64,000 nucleotides of DNA from the NCBI GenBank assembly GCA_964006375.1, contig OZ023270.1, positions 74,403,891 through 74,467,890 of the forward strand, in the 5' to 3' direction. A program made the translations under genes and the position numbers. Below the pieces are notes generated by a model. That model was not told the origin of the DNA, made no database searches, and saw nothing but the letters and a program-made list of their open reading frames with translations. This document shows positions 1-12,799 of the stretch, piece by piece. Each line of letters opens with the position of its first letter. The stretch's first letter is position 1. This DNA is from Tillus elongatus. Lineage: Eukaryota > Arthropoda > Insecta > Coleoptera > Cleridae.

Positions 1-886
1 TCGGCTGTCTTCGCAGAGGATAGAGATGCTTATAAATACGAGAAACCAAAAGACAATTTCCAGAACATTCACCAATTATGTACATCATCTTTCTCAATTC
101 TTCGTTATTGTAGTTCATTTTAAATTATTTATAACTATAAAACAACTACACAATTACACAACAACAAACAGACAATGTTGCAAACACTTGCCAAATTTGA
201 CATTTTGGAAAATTCTGTCATGACCAGTGCACACTAGACAAAACGGAAACAATCCAATCATTATATCATGTAATTGCAATCAAATTGATAACGTTTGAAT
301 AACTCAAAAATTATCAGCTTTACATGTAAAAAACCCATATCCATCCGAAAGAGAATCAATTTTTGCATTGATTTAGGTGCTTATATGCAGAGTGTTCCAT
401 TTGAAATTTTCGAGTTATTTATATTAGAATTTCAGCAAATGGGCGCCACTCTAGCAACCACTCTGTATATAAATTATTATTAATCACACCATCACTAGAT
501 AGACGAACACCTGTCAGCTACTTGCGCTGAATTGCAAGTTTCGCAGATGTGATGTACGAATGATACCAGTACCTGAAGAAAACTCTACATCTGTCAAATT
601 TTTTGAAGAAACTTGAGTAACTTTAAAAGCATTGACTTTTATGGCGTAGTACTTCCTATAATTTTTAATTAATTTTATTTAAAATCAAAAAATACAATAA
701 TATATAGGCTGTTTAATTTAAAAAAACAAAGTTACCTAGTGCCAGTGACAGATGGATCACGCTGTGTAGCTGAAAATAATTTTAGGTTATGGACCTTTAC
801 ATCGTAGAATACTTTTGTCTAAAAGTCTTTTCCAAAAAGTGTAGATTAAAGAAGCTATTGGACTTTATCAGGGAAATGAATCACGT

Positions 887-888
<2 letters not shown>
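1..888. other. intronic or intergenic DNA, no gene seen
   Basis: AT-rich sequence upstream of the last FAS exon on the + strand, most likely part of that gene's final intron. The short open frames here have no recognisable domain, no compositional bias and no plausible splice structure. I see nothing I can name. Confidence 0.5.

Positions 889-980
<92 letters not shown>
889..980. repeat. (TA)n microsatellite, about 46 units
   Basis: An uninterrupted TA array directly abuts the 3' side of the minus-strand Penelope-like fragment. Unlike most TA arrays in this window it is not flanked by H-repeat sequence. Confidence 0.95.
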
Positions 981-982
<2 letters not shown>

Positions 983-1880
983 AATATTGCACTACACTGT
1001 AATCACTTTTAAATATACACTTTATTTGTTTGCTGTACGTTTGTGATTTCTTATTGGTTTGCGCGGACTGCAGTTTCGAACCGTCCCGGTTCATCATCAG
1101 CACGTTACTGACTGCTATCGCTCAGGTCTGGTCTACGTCTGAGATTGTACGTGGCGCATGCGCCGTGAGCTTCTATTGGTCGGTTTCCTGTTCTCTGATT
1201 GGTTGTACCTTCTGACTGTGTCGTGTGTATCGGTCTCCTGTCTTGATCATTGTGGTTTGATAATTTGTCTATTTGTATGGCCTTTATTAAGTTTTGTTTA
1301 AATGTTTGTACTTGGATTTGTTCTGGCATTAATTGTTTCCTATTGTTGCTTTGTTGAATGTAGTATTGTTCCCAGACTTTCATTTTTTTGTGGTCTTTAA
1401 CATGTTTCATTAGTTGTAATTGGGTGATGTCTGGTTTTTGGTGTTTTGTGTTGTGAATGTGTGTAGCTACGTTTGATTTGTAGCTAGGTATGTGGATTTT
1501 ATGTAATGCTGTGATATGTTCCTTGAATGTTGTTTTTATTGATTTTTTGTCATTCCTATATATTTTTTATTGCATGTGTTAGATTCTATTTGCTATATTC
1601 CGTTTAATTCATGTGGGTTGTGTTCTTGTTTTTTATTTATTTTGTTTATTATTTTTTTATTGGTTTTGTAGCTCATTTTTAAGTCATATTGTTTGAGTGT
1701 TTGTGTTATTTTTTTGATGTGGTGGTTATAAGTGAATGTTGTACAAATAGCAGAAAGAAATGGATACAACAAGAAAACAATAGAAAAGCTAGTAAAACAA
1801 ATCAAAAACAAACAAATCAACAAAACCGAAAACAAAACACCAGAAACAAACACAAAATACACAACATTCACATATAACTA
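981..1880 (-). mobile_element. Penelope-like retroelement fragment with GIY-YIG endonuclease and inverted 5' part
   Basis: The minus strand from about 1742 to 1105 reads as the C-terminal end of a Penelope-like polyprotein: TTFTYN, then SYKTNKK, then NTCNKKYIGMT, which is the YIG half of a GIY-YIG nuclease, then KSIKTTFKEHITALHK. It carries one in-frame TAG just before QIESNTC and a frameshift just after YIGMT, so it is dead. The plus strand from 1738 to 1880 encodes the preceding part of the same protein (QIAERNGYNKKTIEKL ... TTFTYN) in the opposite orientation. The element is therefore inverted at its 5' side, with the TTFTYN segment present on both sides of the junction. The coding part ends in TAA at 1105-1107 and a hammerhead-like motif follows at once. 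Family assignment rests on these motifs. Confidence 0.8.
1061..1105 (-). ncRNA. candidate type I hammerhead ribozyme of the Penelope-like element
   Basis: Read on the minus strand, the sequence gives ACGTG, the core CTGATGA, a stem II GAACC/GGTTC with loop GGGAC, then GAAAC, a four-base loop TGCA, then GTC and CGCG. Stem I can form 4 bp (CGTG with CGCG, one G-U). Stem III is the very short form reported for retroelement ribozymes of Penelope-like elements. One extra U separates the core from stem II, so activity is uncertain. The motif starts right after the stop codon of the Penelope-like frame. Confidence 0.6.
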
Positions 1881-2281
1881 CCTTTTTGGCAAATTGTCAG
1901 ACAACTTAAATACAAGGGGTACCTGAAAATGAAATATGTGATATTTCGCCCTGTAGCTCGGAAACTAAGAGGACCATGGCAATTTTGTTTACGGTTTCTT
2001 TCGTTTAACAAAAAAGTAGCTTAGGTTCGCGAAAATCGCAAGGTTCTATCATTACTAATATAGCGAGATAACCAGTAATTGCAACCAAAATGGGACACCT
2101 GTATATACCTTTTCTCACAAATGTATGTACCATGTCTTGGAATTTACTAACAAATGTTTATCACCTTTCCTGCTGGGAAATGATGCCCAATGCAACTTAA
2201 ATTTACTTATTATTAACCCAGTTAATGAATTAATTGTCTGAGAATTTATGTGTATATTTTAATCCATGTTCTGCCTTCTAG
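1881..2281 (+). other. end of FAS intron with a short mobile-element end
   Basis: The stretch up to about 2106 ends in GGGACACCTGTATATA. This is the terminal sequence seen at other mariner-type element ends in the window (26157, 30120, and in the other orientation at 26866 and 63570), so a decayed MITE is likely. The last bases, CTGCCTTCTAG, are a good splice acceptor for the exon that follows. Confidence 0.5.
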
Positions 2282-2632
2282 GATAAAATAGCAAAACCAA
2301 TTAGTGTAGAAGATAAAATAAGAACTGCACTCAAGATTTTTGTTGGTGATAACCTCAATGAGGATACACAGAAATCAGTTGAGGTGATGTTATTCTCCAT
2401 GCATAAAAATTTGAAAGCCGCTATGGATTACAATCCGAAGTATCCAAAAATCAAGTCACCAGTGACACTTTTCAAGCCAACCGAAAACATTAATAAGAAC
2501 TTACCAGAAGATTATAACTTAAAACAATTTTGCGAAAATCTAGTGAAGATCGATACATTTGAGGGAAATCACGTCAGCGTCCTGGATGATCCTCAGCTAG
2601 CAATAGCTGTCAACGAATGGCTAAAGAACTAG
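2282..2632 (+). CDS. fatty acid synthase-like, last coding exon (thioesterase C-terminus)
   Basis: This exon is the C-terminal end of an animal-type fatty acid synthase, the cytosolic multidomain enzyme that builds long-chain acyl chains and releases them with its thioesterase. The frame opens directly after an intron acceptor (CTTCTAG, phase 0) and runs 116 codons to TAG. Recognisable parts are SPVTLFKPTE, DYNLKQFCENLVKID and FEGNHVSVLDDPQLA. The last corresponds to the end of the thioesterase domain, where the conserved histidine sits in an 'EGnH..(i/l)L' context; here the histidine is present in EGNH. I chose the acceptor rather than an internal Met as the start because the reading frame and family similarity extend upstream of that Met. 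The upstream exons lie outside the window. It is a paralogue of the gene starting at 42847. Confidence 0.85.
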   Translation, partial: DKIAKPISVEDKIRTALKIFVGDNLNEDTQKSVEVMLFSMHKNLKAAMDYNPKYPKIKSPVTLFKPTENINKNLPEDYNLKQFCENLVKIDTFEGNHVSVLDDPQLAIAVNEWLKN

Positions 2633-2688
2633 TCTATATATTCTGTGTTTATGTATTTAATCACTTATTTGTGTACCTATATTTAAAA

Positions 2689-2694
2689 AATAAA
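2689..2694 (+). terminator. poly(A) signal AATAAA of the upstream FAS-like gene
   Basis: AATAAA lies 57 bases after the TAG stop in an AT-rich 3' UTR and is followed within 20-40 bases by T-rich sequence, as expected for a polyadenylation site. Confidence 0.7.
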
Positions 2695-2764
2695 CTCTTT
2701 CTAAGTAGATTTATTGTTTAAATTTTTAGATTATATTATAATACAGTGTGATTAAATTACAAAA

Positions 2765-3300
2765 AAAGTCTGAACGCAGCAAGTGCGTTATGGTAGTGAA
2801 TTTTCATATAAATGTTTTTAATAGCGAATATGTCTTTTTTTTATGAAAGCCGGCAATACAGTTGATTACCAGTATAAGTAGAAACAATGTACCATATTTC
2901 ATTAACATAATTTTATTGTTTAAAAAAGTACAAAAATTTTCCGAAAATAAACTTGTTCCCGAAAAAACTGGTCAGATTTTCCTGGCCAACGAACCTCTTC
3001 AAGTTATTTACCCACCTGCCAAGATATAATTGTTCACAAAAAGCTTTTCGACGAAACTGACAAAAACAATTTTTGCATGAAAATTTGTAAAAAAATCGGA
3101 TTTTTTTACAATAACCTATTAAACATTTATTCTTAATTACCAAAATTTCACAAAAATCTTACCAAAAATGATTTCTACGGAGACGAACAGACATTTCTGC
3201 GAAAACTGACTAAATATTTTTTACACAAAAATTTGCTATGCCCTTCACTTTTAAAACACAAAATACAGGCTGTTGTTCTATTTGAAAAAAAGTAAGTTAG
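2765..3300 (+). repeat. H-repeat, 5' fragment
   Basis: It starts with the shared H-repeat head (TCTGAACGCAGCAAGTGCG, TTATGGTAGTGAATTTTCAT), followed by the typical body with 'GAAACAATGTACCATATTTC' and a segment resembling 'GATTTTCCTGGCCAACGAAC'. There is no hairpin end, so the copy is truncated. Confidence 0.75.
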
Positions 3301-3475
3301 GCAGTTTCAATTTTGTAAAATTCAGGCACTATTTGAGAGCGTCCTGTATACGGCATCTCGATTTTTTCGACTAATAATATAAACGAAACCCCCTCCTTAT
3401 GTCAAAAAAATCCGTATCATAATCTACGAACATTCGCTAAAAATTATAGACTATAAAACCATAAACTCTATAACT

Positions 3476-3772
3476 AAAAGTCTGGACGCAGCAAGTGCAT
3501 TATGGTAGTGAATTTTCATAAAAATGTTAGCAAATATGTGTGTTTTTTTTTAAGAAAGCAGGCATCAAATTTGGTTACCAGTATAACCTATATAGTAAAA
3601 ACATTGTGCCATGTTTCATCAAAATTTGAAAATGTACAAAAATTTCCGAAAGTAAAGTGGTCCCGAAAAAACTCGTTTCTTGGTCAACCTTATAGGTTAA
3701 TATCAAATTGGGCTATTCAAATATGAAGCATTTGATCAAAATTCCCTACCATAACGCACTTGCCTCGTCCAG
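3476..3772. repeat. short H-repeat unit with inverted ends
   Basis: Both ends carry the H-repeat head: TCTGGACGCAGCAAG on the left and, reversed, CTACCATAACGCACTTGC...CCAG on the right. The unit is about 300 bp with about 35-bp imperfect inverted repeats. The same unit recurs at 4078-4376, 38790-39115 and 59076-59391. Confidence 0.75.
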
Positions 3773-4077
3773 AATTTATTCTCTTACAAATATGCATTAT
3801 ATTTCGATGGAAAATGCAAAAATGCAACATAAGGCGTGTGAGACTAAAAAAAAAAAAAATTAAAAAAAAAAATGTATCACCAACGACTTATGGGCCATCC
3901 TGTGATTGTAGAAATAATTTTAATTATTCACACAAATTGGAGTAAATATTTTCAATACAAAACGTCACGTCAACTGGTAAGGACTGTGCAGAAGTAATTC
4001 AACATTAACCATCGTAGAACTGTGTTTTTGTTTTACTTTGGTCAAAATATTTACCATTTAAACCAAATATAAAAAAA

Positions 4078-5818
<1,741 letters not shown>

Positions 5819-5949
5819 AAATGGAAATATACAACCAAGGAGGAAGTTTTGTTGGATACGTAGATTAATGTACTTCGTTTGACTAAAATTTCAAATAGAC
5901 ACTGCTGCTTGGGCAGTTGTTTCAGTTATATAGTTTATGGTTCAATAGT

Positions 5950-6100
5950 CTATGATTTTCAGCGAATTTTCAGGAAAAAAATTCGCTCTATAGGAAACCG
6001 CGACTCTTAAATTTTCAAAAGATTTCTTTAATTGAGCGCAAACTAGGCTCCCTGGAACCAATACCCGGGGCCGGTTTCAGTTTTTATATGTTTACGCATA
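5950..6100 (-). repeat. H-repeat 3' end, reversed, truncated
   Basis: Reading on the minus strand gives the H-repeat tail (CCGGCCCCGGGTATTGGTTC, GCGCTCAATTAAAG) and the terminal hairpin with the GCGAATTTT variant. The head half is missing. Confidence 0.65.
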
Positions 6101-6105
6101 CTCGT

Positions 6106-6385
6106 ATACAGGATGGCGCATTTATGGTGAAGCATCATTGTTATTATACTAGATACGAAAAAACTAAATACGTCAATTATACACTGTCTTCAGCCGCATC
6201 TCTCAAAATTACTTGACAATCACATAAGTCGTTGGTGATCCAATTTTTTTAAATAACGTTGCTTATATTATTGCATTTGTTGTTCCAGTTGTTTAGCAAC
6301 TTTTCGCGATTTTGGCACATACCAAAAACTGTTATACGTTGTTTTCACCAATAGGTAGCGGAATGCTATATAATGACGTTATTAT
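6106..6385. repeat. MITE-like repeat shared with 41203-41460
   Basis: It begins TACAGGATGGCGCATTTA and contains 'CATAAGTCGTTGGTGATCCA'. A diverged copy lies at 41203-41460. The reverse of the same sequence is embedded in the long H-repeats (around 4480-4620 and 59480-59640). It is probably a small DNA transposon captured by the H-repeat family. It has no coding capacity. Confidence 0.55.
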
Positions 6386-6589
6386 TATTATTATTACATA
6401 TAACAGACGGACAGAGGATAAAACCTATAGCGTCCGTGTTTGCAACGGCTAGGTGCGCACAACCAGAACATAGCACAAATCAGAAAAATTATTAAACTTA
6501 CAAACACAAATAAAACTTAGAGAATACTAAAGTTAAATTAGGTCGTATTGTCTTTTAAAGATATTCACAGATGACGCGCTCACTACTGA

Positions 6590-7590
6590 AGAAGGCAGAC
6601 GGTTTTAACTGCCAAACATTCGATTCGGAAGAAAGTTCTGTCGACAACGAATACTGAACGCCTCACTGAAAAGTTTGCATTCATGCCCACGGAGACGACT
6701 ATCTGAATTCCGAGTAAACAGGGTGTCCACCTCGTTCACCTCCCTTAGCAAATGATGTCATGCCTCAGATTTGTAACCTAACCGCGTAGCTAGGCCTGAG
6801 AATGCCATAAGGTAATCGGCTTGCTGCTCGCTGCACACTCTTTCCAGTCGGTCACGGTCTCTTGATAGGTCTCGGTACCAGGCTGGCCGGCAATACTCCA
6901 TTATAGGTCTAATGTATGCAGTGTATATAATTTTGCAGACTGAGGATTAATATGGTGAAAAGACTTACGGATCATGTGCAGGATACGATTTACTTACAGA
7001 TACTGTACGCATGCGCAGACCAGGTCAAGTCTTCAGTCACAATGACTTCCAGATCGGTCTGTTGTTTAACCGTTGCAACCTGGGTTCCATTAATGTAGTA
7101 TGGAATTTTAGGGTTGCTTCTGTGAATGTGCAACTCTGAACACTTGGAGGCGTTGAGGGGAAGCAACCATGACATGCACCAATCCTCCGGCTTAAGCAGG
7201 TCTTCCTGGATATCACTGTCATAAACGAGTGGGTCGTTGTATAACTTGATGTCGTCAGCAAAAGAAGCGCATTCAGATCTGATAATCAGTGGTAGATCGC
7301 TGGTGTATACCAGGAATAGCAGGAGGACTGAGCCTTGGGGAACACAACTCACCACAGATCGAGGAGCGGAGTATACACCATTCCCGCGTACACGAAAAGC
7401 TCGGTTGCTCAGGAAAGATCTAATCCACAAAAGCAGATCTACACCACTTCCACAAGATGACAGCTTTGCACAAAGGCGCCTCAAAGTTACCCGGTCAAAT
7501 GCTTTGGAGAAATCCCAGTAAACAACGTCGACAGGTCTCCTGCTATCCACCAATCTTGTCCAATGGTCAATACAGGTCAGTAAGTTTGTT
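6590..7590 (-). pseudogene. reverse transcriptase of the CR1-like element
   Basis: The frame shows VVYWDFSKAFDRV (motif A), SFLSNRAF, a degraded VPQGSVLL box and FADDIKLY (the YADD-equivalent, near residue 99 of the longest frame). The thumb and C-terminal region continue in other frames down to about 6590. The enzyme would prime reverse transcription of the LINE RNA at nicked chromosomal DNA. Frameshifts near 7000 and 7560 show it is inactive. Confidence 0.8.
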
Positions 7591-8289
7591 GGTTCTGCGA
7601 GATTATGTGGTTTTCAAGAAGAAACGTCTGCATGCTTTTACGAAAGATGGATTCCATAATTTTAGATACTCAACGATAATTGTAAGGATCGTATCTGTCA
7701 CCTTTCTTGGATATTCCAGTAACATCCGCAGTGAGCCAGGATTGGGGCAGTATATGAGACGAAAAAGAAGATTTCATAATTATGGCGAGAGGAGTGGCCA
7801 GCGCAGATCCACATCTATTCAGCACTTGGGCAGTTATTCAGTCCGGGCCAGGTGAGCAATTTTCAGAGAGATTGGCTGTTTCGGTGAGAATGTCACCTGG
7901 GGTAAAAGACATCGAAGACAGCCCACCAGGTGGCACGGGCAAATTTATACCTGGCAGGGGATCTGCTGGTTCCTCGATGTAGTTCCTCTCGAAACACTCA
8001 GCCAACAATTCAGCCGATCCACTCATTTGTTGTAGTCATCGAACCATCAGAGAGCCGTAGTGCAGGATGTGTTACTCTTGATATTAGTGACGATCGAATA
8101 TGCTTGAAAAACTTATTCTTGTTTCCACTGAGCAAGAGTTTTCTTTCGTATTCCTGCCACGCCAGAGCGTCCTAGATTTAACAAGATTGGAGAACTGTCG
8201 GTGATGTGTGTAAGCAGAATCAAGACCAGAACGTCTGCAGGTCCACCACAAAGTTCCCTTCCTACGGATTAACTCTAAAAGGGATTATG

Positions 8290-8830
8290 TTATCCAGGGC
8301 TTAGTGGCGTTAACTTTAATGACTTTGCTATAAGAATACTTATCGATACTATCAAATAAAACCCGGTAAAATGGTTATATTGCTCGCTCACGCAGAGGCC
8401 ACTTAAGATGCTATCCCGATCTAGCAAAGAAAGTGCTTGACTTAACTGCTCATAGTCAACGAGTTTAAGAATTTTGAGGTTGTCTCGGGTGTTAGGTGGC
8501 TGAGTTACAGCTTGTAGGTTGAAGGACAACACACAATGGTCCGATTTTGTAAATGGTGGCAAGTATTCGATATCGGTAATAAGTTCGCTGGAATTGGTAA
8601 ATACAAGGTCGAGGAGGGACGGTTGTTTATTTACTCTAAATCTGGTGTTGCAAGGTACATGAGGTACGAGGCCTCCCTTGTCCATTGCTTCGATAAGTGG
8701 TTGGGATGACGCATCAATGCTAAATGCTGGCTCGTTACAGAATGATTTTAGCGGGCTGATTTTAAACTCGGAACTAAACAATAACAAAGTTAGCCTCGTG
8801 CTCCGTCTTCGACTACTGAATCTAGCTTAT
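8290..8830 (-). pseudogene. endonuclease C-terminal part of the CR1-like element
   Basis: The minus-strand frame reads SLLDLVFTNSSEL and TKSDHCVLSFNL. These are the typical end of an apurinic-type LINE endonuclease, with the SDH motif. The N-terminal half (GDFN motif) is not here but matches the fragment at 14160-14590. The linker to the reverse transcriptase is frameshifted. Confidence 0.75.
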
Positions 8831-8870
8831 TATATTCAATTAAGATTTACTTACTCTTATATTATATCAG

Positions 8871-10135
8871 CATTATTATAAATTGTTTATTATGCCGAAG
8901 TTATATTATTCGATTAATAGATTGAGTAGGACGTGCAGTGCAAAATGCATAGATATATGAGTATAATCTTAAGCTCTAAAAAAGTTCATAACATAATTAT
9001 TCTGAGGGAATAATAATAATAATCAATACACCTGCCTCAATGATCTTATAATTACTATGTCATTGACCTACCTACCGTCCTTTAAACTTCAACACTGATA
9101 GCACAACGCATGCAAATGTTCACACTACCATATGGTGCGAAATTAAAATTCGGCAGTTGGATTAGTATGCACGGAATATTTCAAACTAGTGTTTCCATGC
9201 CATGATTGATTGTATAGCTCATTCTTGTGATGGCACGATGTTTGATATTAATGTTATATATACTGCGTGGAACTTAAAAGTGGCCCACCTCCTCTAGAAT
9301 CTTTGGGAGATATTAGACATATAACTGCATTTTTGACACTACAAAATAATTTTTATCACACCCGGTTAGACTGAAAGTGACCTCAACTTTGGAATTTCAA
9401 ATAGAACAGCCTGTATATTTTTGCAAATTTCGATTCACGGGAACATTCCAAGTATGTTACTAAGTTTTGCGTAGTTTCTTAAATGTCAATGTGAAAAAAA
9501 TTATTTCACTTTGAATCCAAAGTGCTTTGATATGCCTAAAAAGTTTAATTATCTTCCGTAGCTCATTCCTCAGATTTTGAGTTGTAAGCCTCGTAACTGT
9601 ACGAGACGGCATTGTTAAAAATATGGGAATATTTCAAATGTCTGTTTAGAGAAGACTGTGTACTGAAGCTCAAAGAGCAAATTGTACAAAGCTTGGACAT
9701 GCTTAAATTGGAGATATTAGCAAACAAATATTTTATACTTTATAATAACGTGCTCACAGGACGTTATGTTCTGAACATAGAACAAAATATATCAGATGTC
9801 AGGCTTTTAAATAAGTATATCATAAACTGACAATCCTATAAAAGCAGGTACATCGAGGATATATCAGGTCTGAAGTTACCGGTCTGAAAAACTATCTTCC
9901 CTCAGAGTATACACTACAATTAGACTAACAAACTGCTCAAGTCAAATCTATGACCTGTAATTCTGATAACGCCCGGAACATTAAATATTATGCTGCCACG
10001 GGCACAAAAATAACCGGTAACCTCTAAGACGTTATAATCCAGGGAAAGCAAAAAGTATTTAACGTTCGATAATAATCTTGGTTACTAATCAAACAATATA
10101 ACTACAGCATGATAAACATTTTAATATTATGCTAA
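8871..10135. other. no gene seen
   Basis: AT-rich sequence with one short + frame at 9612-9830 of unrecognised content. Phrases such as 'GTGGCCCACCTCC' near 9280 and 'GAACAGCCTGTATATTTTTG' near 9405 suggest decayed small DNA transposons. Nothing is firmly supported. Confidence 0.4.
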
Positions 10136-10137
10136 TA

Positions 10138-11450
10138 AACTACGTGTCAATTGAAGTGGAACACCTTAAATTTTGGATGCTGTTTGATCGTTTGTATCTC
10201 AAACTCAAGTTCACCGACTCTGCTCTAATTTTTACAGATTGACACATGTTTTTTGGGGCTTCTGATTGGTAGAGAATAACAAAATTTGCACTTGCGTGCT
10301 ACAACATACAGGGTGGAATATAAGTAGATGTTTTTTCAGCAACATTTCAAACGATGACCATTTGTCTACGAGGAGAGTTATATATATTTTTGGTATGCAA
10401 TTTAGAAATATACCTTGGTACCTCGGGACGTTTTTAAGATTTTATTAATATCGCAGCCCACTACGCTTTTATTTTGCATTTGAGGTCAAATCCACCCTTA
10501 GTAAAAATGCAAGCAAACCCCATTAGTCGATGAGGCGGATTATGTTCACTTTTAGTTCTTAGTGCTATACCTCGGGACCCTCCCGAGATTTTGTTGATAT
10601 CGCGTTCCACTACGTTGCTGTCATCACTTTTGTCTTTGAAGTCAAATTAGACTCTTAACCACATTGTTTTTTTCGTAAAACTCGCACTGAAATAGTCAAG
10701 GAGTTGGGTTAGGTGAATTTTCGGTATGCAATTCAGAAGAACACCTTAATACCTCGGACTTTTTCGAAATTTTATTAATATCTCAGCCCACTACGCTTTT
10801 ATTATCAATTTTGCATGTTAGGTCAAATCCACGCTAAGTCAAAATGCAAGCAAACCCCATTGGTTGATGAGACGGATTATGTTCGCTTTTGGCATTCAGT
10901 GCTGAAGATTTTATCTATACCTCGGGACCTTCTCGAGATTTTGTTTCTATCGCGTTCCACTACGTTGTTGTCACAACTTTTGTGTTTGAGGTCAAATTAG
11001 ACTCTTAACCACATTGTTGTTTTCGTAAAACGCGCACTTCAATAGTCAAGGAGTTCAGTAATGTGAATTTTCAATATGCGATTTAGGAGAACACCTTAAT
11101 ACCTCGGGACATTTTCGATATTTCATTAATGTCGCAGCCTACTACGTTTATGTCATTTTTTTTCTTTTTTTTTTATCATTGGTCGACGGGGAGATTTACG
11201 TTGATTTTTGGTATTCCACTCTGAAAAACATCTCTACTATACCTCGTGGCATTTTTTGAGATTTTCTTTATATCACATTTAGTTGCTGTCAACAAATTTG
11301 CCTCCCAACGGTCTTCCAAAACGCAAATCACAATAGTCGAGGATTTTAGTTATGTGAATTTCGGGTATGTAGTTGAGAAACCTTATCGCAGCCTACTAGG
11401 TTGATATTATATAGTTTGTTTCTTAGTAGTAAAACTAATATGTTAGTAGC
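10138..11450. repeat. left inverted arm with internal tandem units
   Basis: The phrase 'ACCTCGGGAC' or a close variant recurs about seven times (near 10420, 10570, 10750, 10920, 11100 and 11240) at roughly 150-190 bp spacing, alternating between two subtypes. The reverse complement of the array forms the right arm. Confidence 0.8.
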
Positions 11451-11679
11451 GAACATTTTATTATAGTAGTGAATGTGAAGTGAAATAAATAACCCCATAG
11501 TTATGAAGAAACGTACAAGTCAGAATCTTGTAGGTCCACCACGATGACTGATCAGATCTTCCCCTCGTCCAGGCATGCTATCGACCAATCTTCTCAATAA
11601 ATCTTGGGAAGTATCTTTCCACTCCTGCCTAATTGCAGTAGCCAATACATTCAAGTCACGGAAACCACTCTCGCTCACT

Positions 11680-12503
11680 TAATTTTAATTTGATTCGACT
11701 CCATACATTCTCAATCGGATTAATATCAGGTGATCTGGCAGGCCACTCCATTCACTCGATATTGTTCGTGCTAAGCATAGCCGTAGTGATTTGAGCTCGA
11801 TGAGGACGAGAATTATCATCGACCAATATAAAATCGTTACCGAAATTAATAGCATACGGAATGACAATATCTCTCACACTCAAATCTCAATACCTTTCTC
11901 CATTTATACTTTCTCTCATCAATAAGTCAGTCTCCCATTTCGACTCATACCACTACATACTGTCACTCCACTTCAACCGAAAGCCTCTCGTACTTCCATA
12001 CATTCTTCGCTATACCTTTCACCAGTTTCTCTCCATACCAATACACGCTCATTATTTCGATACAAAGTGAATCTTGATTCATCAACAAACAAACATCTCT
12101 GCCATTCTGCTGCACCCCAGTGGCTGTGCTGGTTGGCCCAGTGTTTGCGCCCAGTGCGATGTATAGTTTTCAAGAGTGAGCATGCCACTCGTCGTCTGGC
12201 TCTTAAATTTCTGATATGGAGTCGTCTGCGTATTGTCGACTTTAAAGCTGCAATTCCCACAATTAACCTGATTTCTGAGGAAGTTACCTTCCTGTTCATG
12301 CGTACTGTTATGGCAATTCTGTTGTCATATCGCCTAGTAGTAACTTTCTCTGCCACCCCATGCCTACATTGAGAGCGGCCGGTATTCACGACACGGTCTC
12401 TCACCCTTTTAATTGTCGACTGGGATTTGGAGTAAATGTCGGTTATGTGTCTATACGACCAGCTTTGTCTCCTTAAGCTGAAACCGCACAATAAATTTAT
12501 CAA
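11680..12503 (-). pseudogene. Tc1-like transposase, DD34E, broken
   Basis: The N-terminal frame (12503 to 11973) carries a helix-turn-helix segment (HITDIYSKSQSTIKRVRDR), a second basic region (ALKSTIRRRLHIRNLRARRR) and the first catalytic aspartate in CLFVDESRF. Downstream in another frame are the second aspartate (VDDNSRPHRAQ, around 11810) and the glutamate in WPARSPDINPIENVW (around 11740). By count, 34 residues separate the second D from the E, including one in-frame TGA. A frameshift between the two parts and the stop make it inactive. The enzyme would cut and paste the element at TA sites. Confidence 0.85.
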
Positions 12504-12799
12504 TATTTCATAATTTTGTTTAAATTCATACTTTATTTTGTTACCTTAAAATGTTTTTCATTTCGTGAGGCAATCATCGAAGCTGCACCAAAATTTTACT
12601 TTAAATAAAATTATAAGCAAGAAATTGGAAGCATATGTTAATGTAAAATGTTAAACTTGATTGTTGTCATTCGCAACGAAATTGGTTGTTATGCAAATCA
12701 TGAATCAACGTAACGAACCTCCTGGATCAATAGTGTCCGCTTGCATTGTTGCTGATTAAAAATTTTAATAATCCAAAACTAATTAGATCAACCTATTAA

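Larger units (their letters stand above)
6386..8870 (-). mobile_element. CR1-like non-LTR retrotransposon, decayed
   Basis: On the minus strand the order is the end of the endonuclease (SDHCVLSF, around 8540), linker, reverse transcriptase (6990-7590), C-terminal tail (PNRMFGS*NRLPSSVVSASSV, around 6600) and a 3' (ATA)n-type tail at 6386-6400 (seen as ATTATTATTATT on the + strand). Several frameshifts and stops break the frame. The 5' part of the endonuclease appears displaced to 14160-14590, which suggests a later insertion split the element. CR1/L2-type assignment is from motif style only. Confidence 0.75.

Noticed and set aside
26..483. Short + frames near the window start
   Set aside because: AT-rich chance frames with no domain or splice context.
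789..1103. Open frames of repeated Tyr-Ile or Thr-His (also at 5290-5790, 15686-16294, 30067-30324, 33575-34441, 35252-35671, 61048-61341)
   Set aside because: They are translations of (TA)n or (CA)n arrays in whichever frame lacks stops. The flanks are non-coding repeat sequence.
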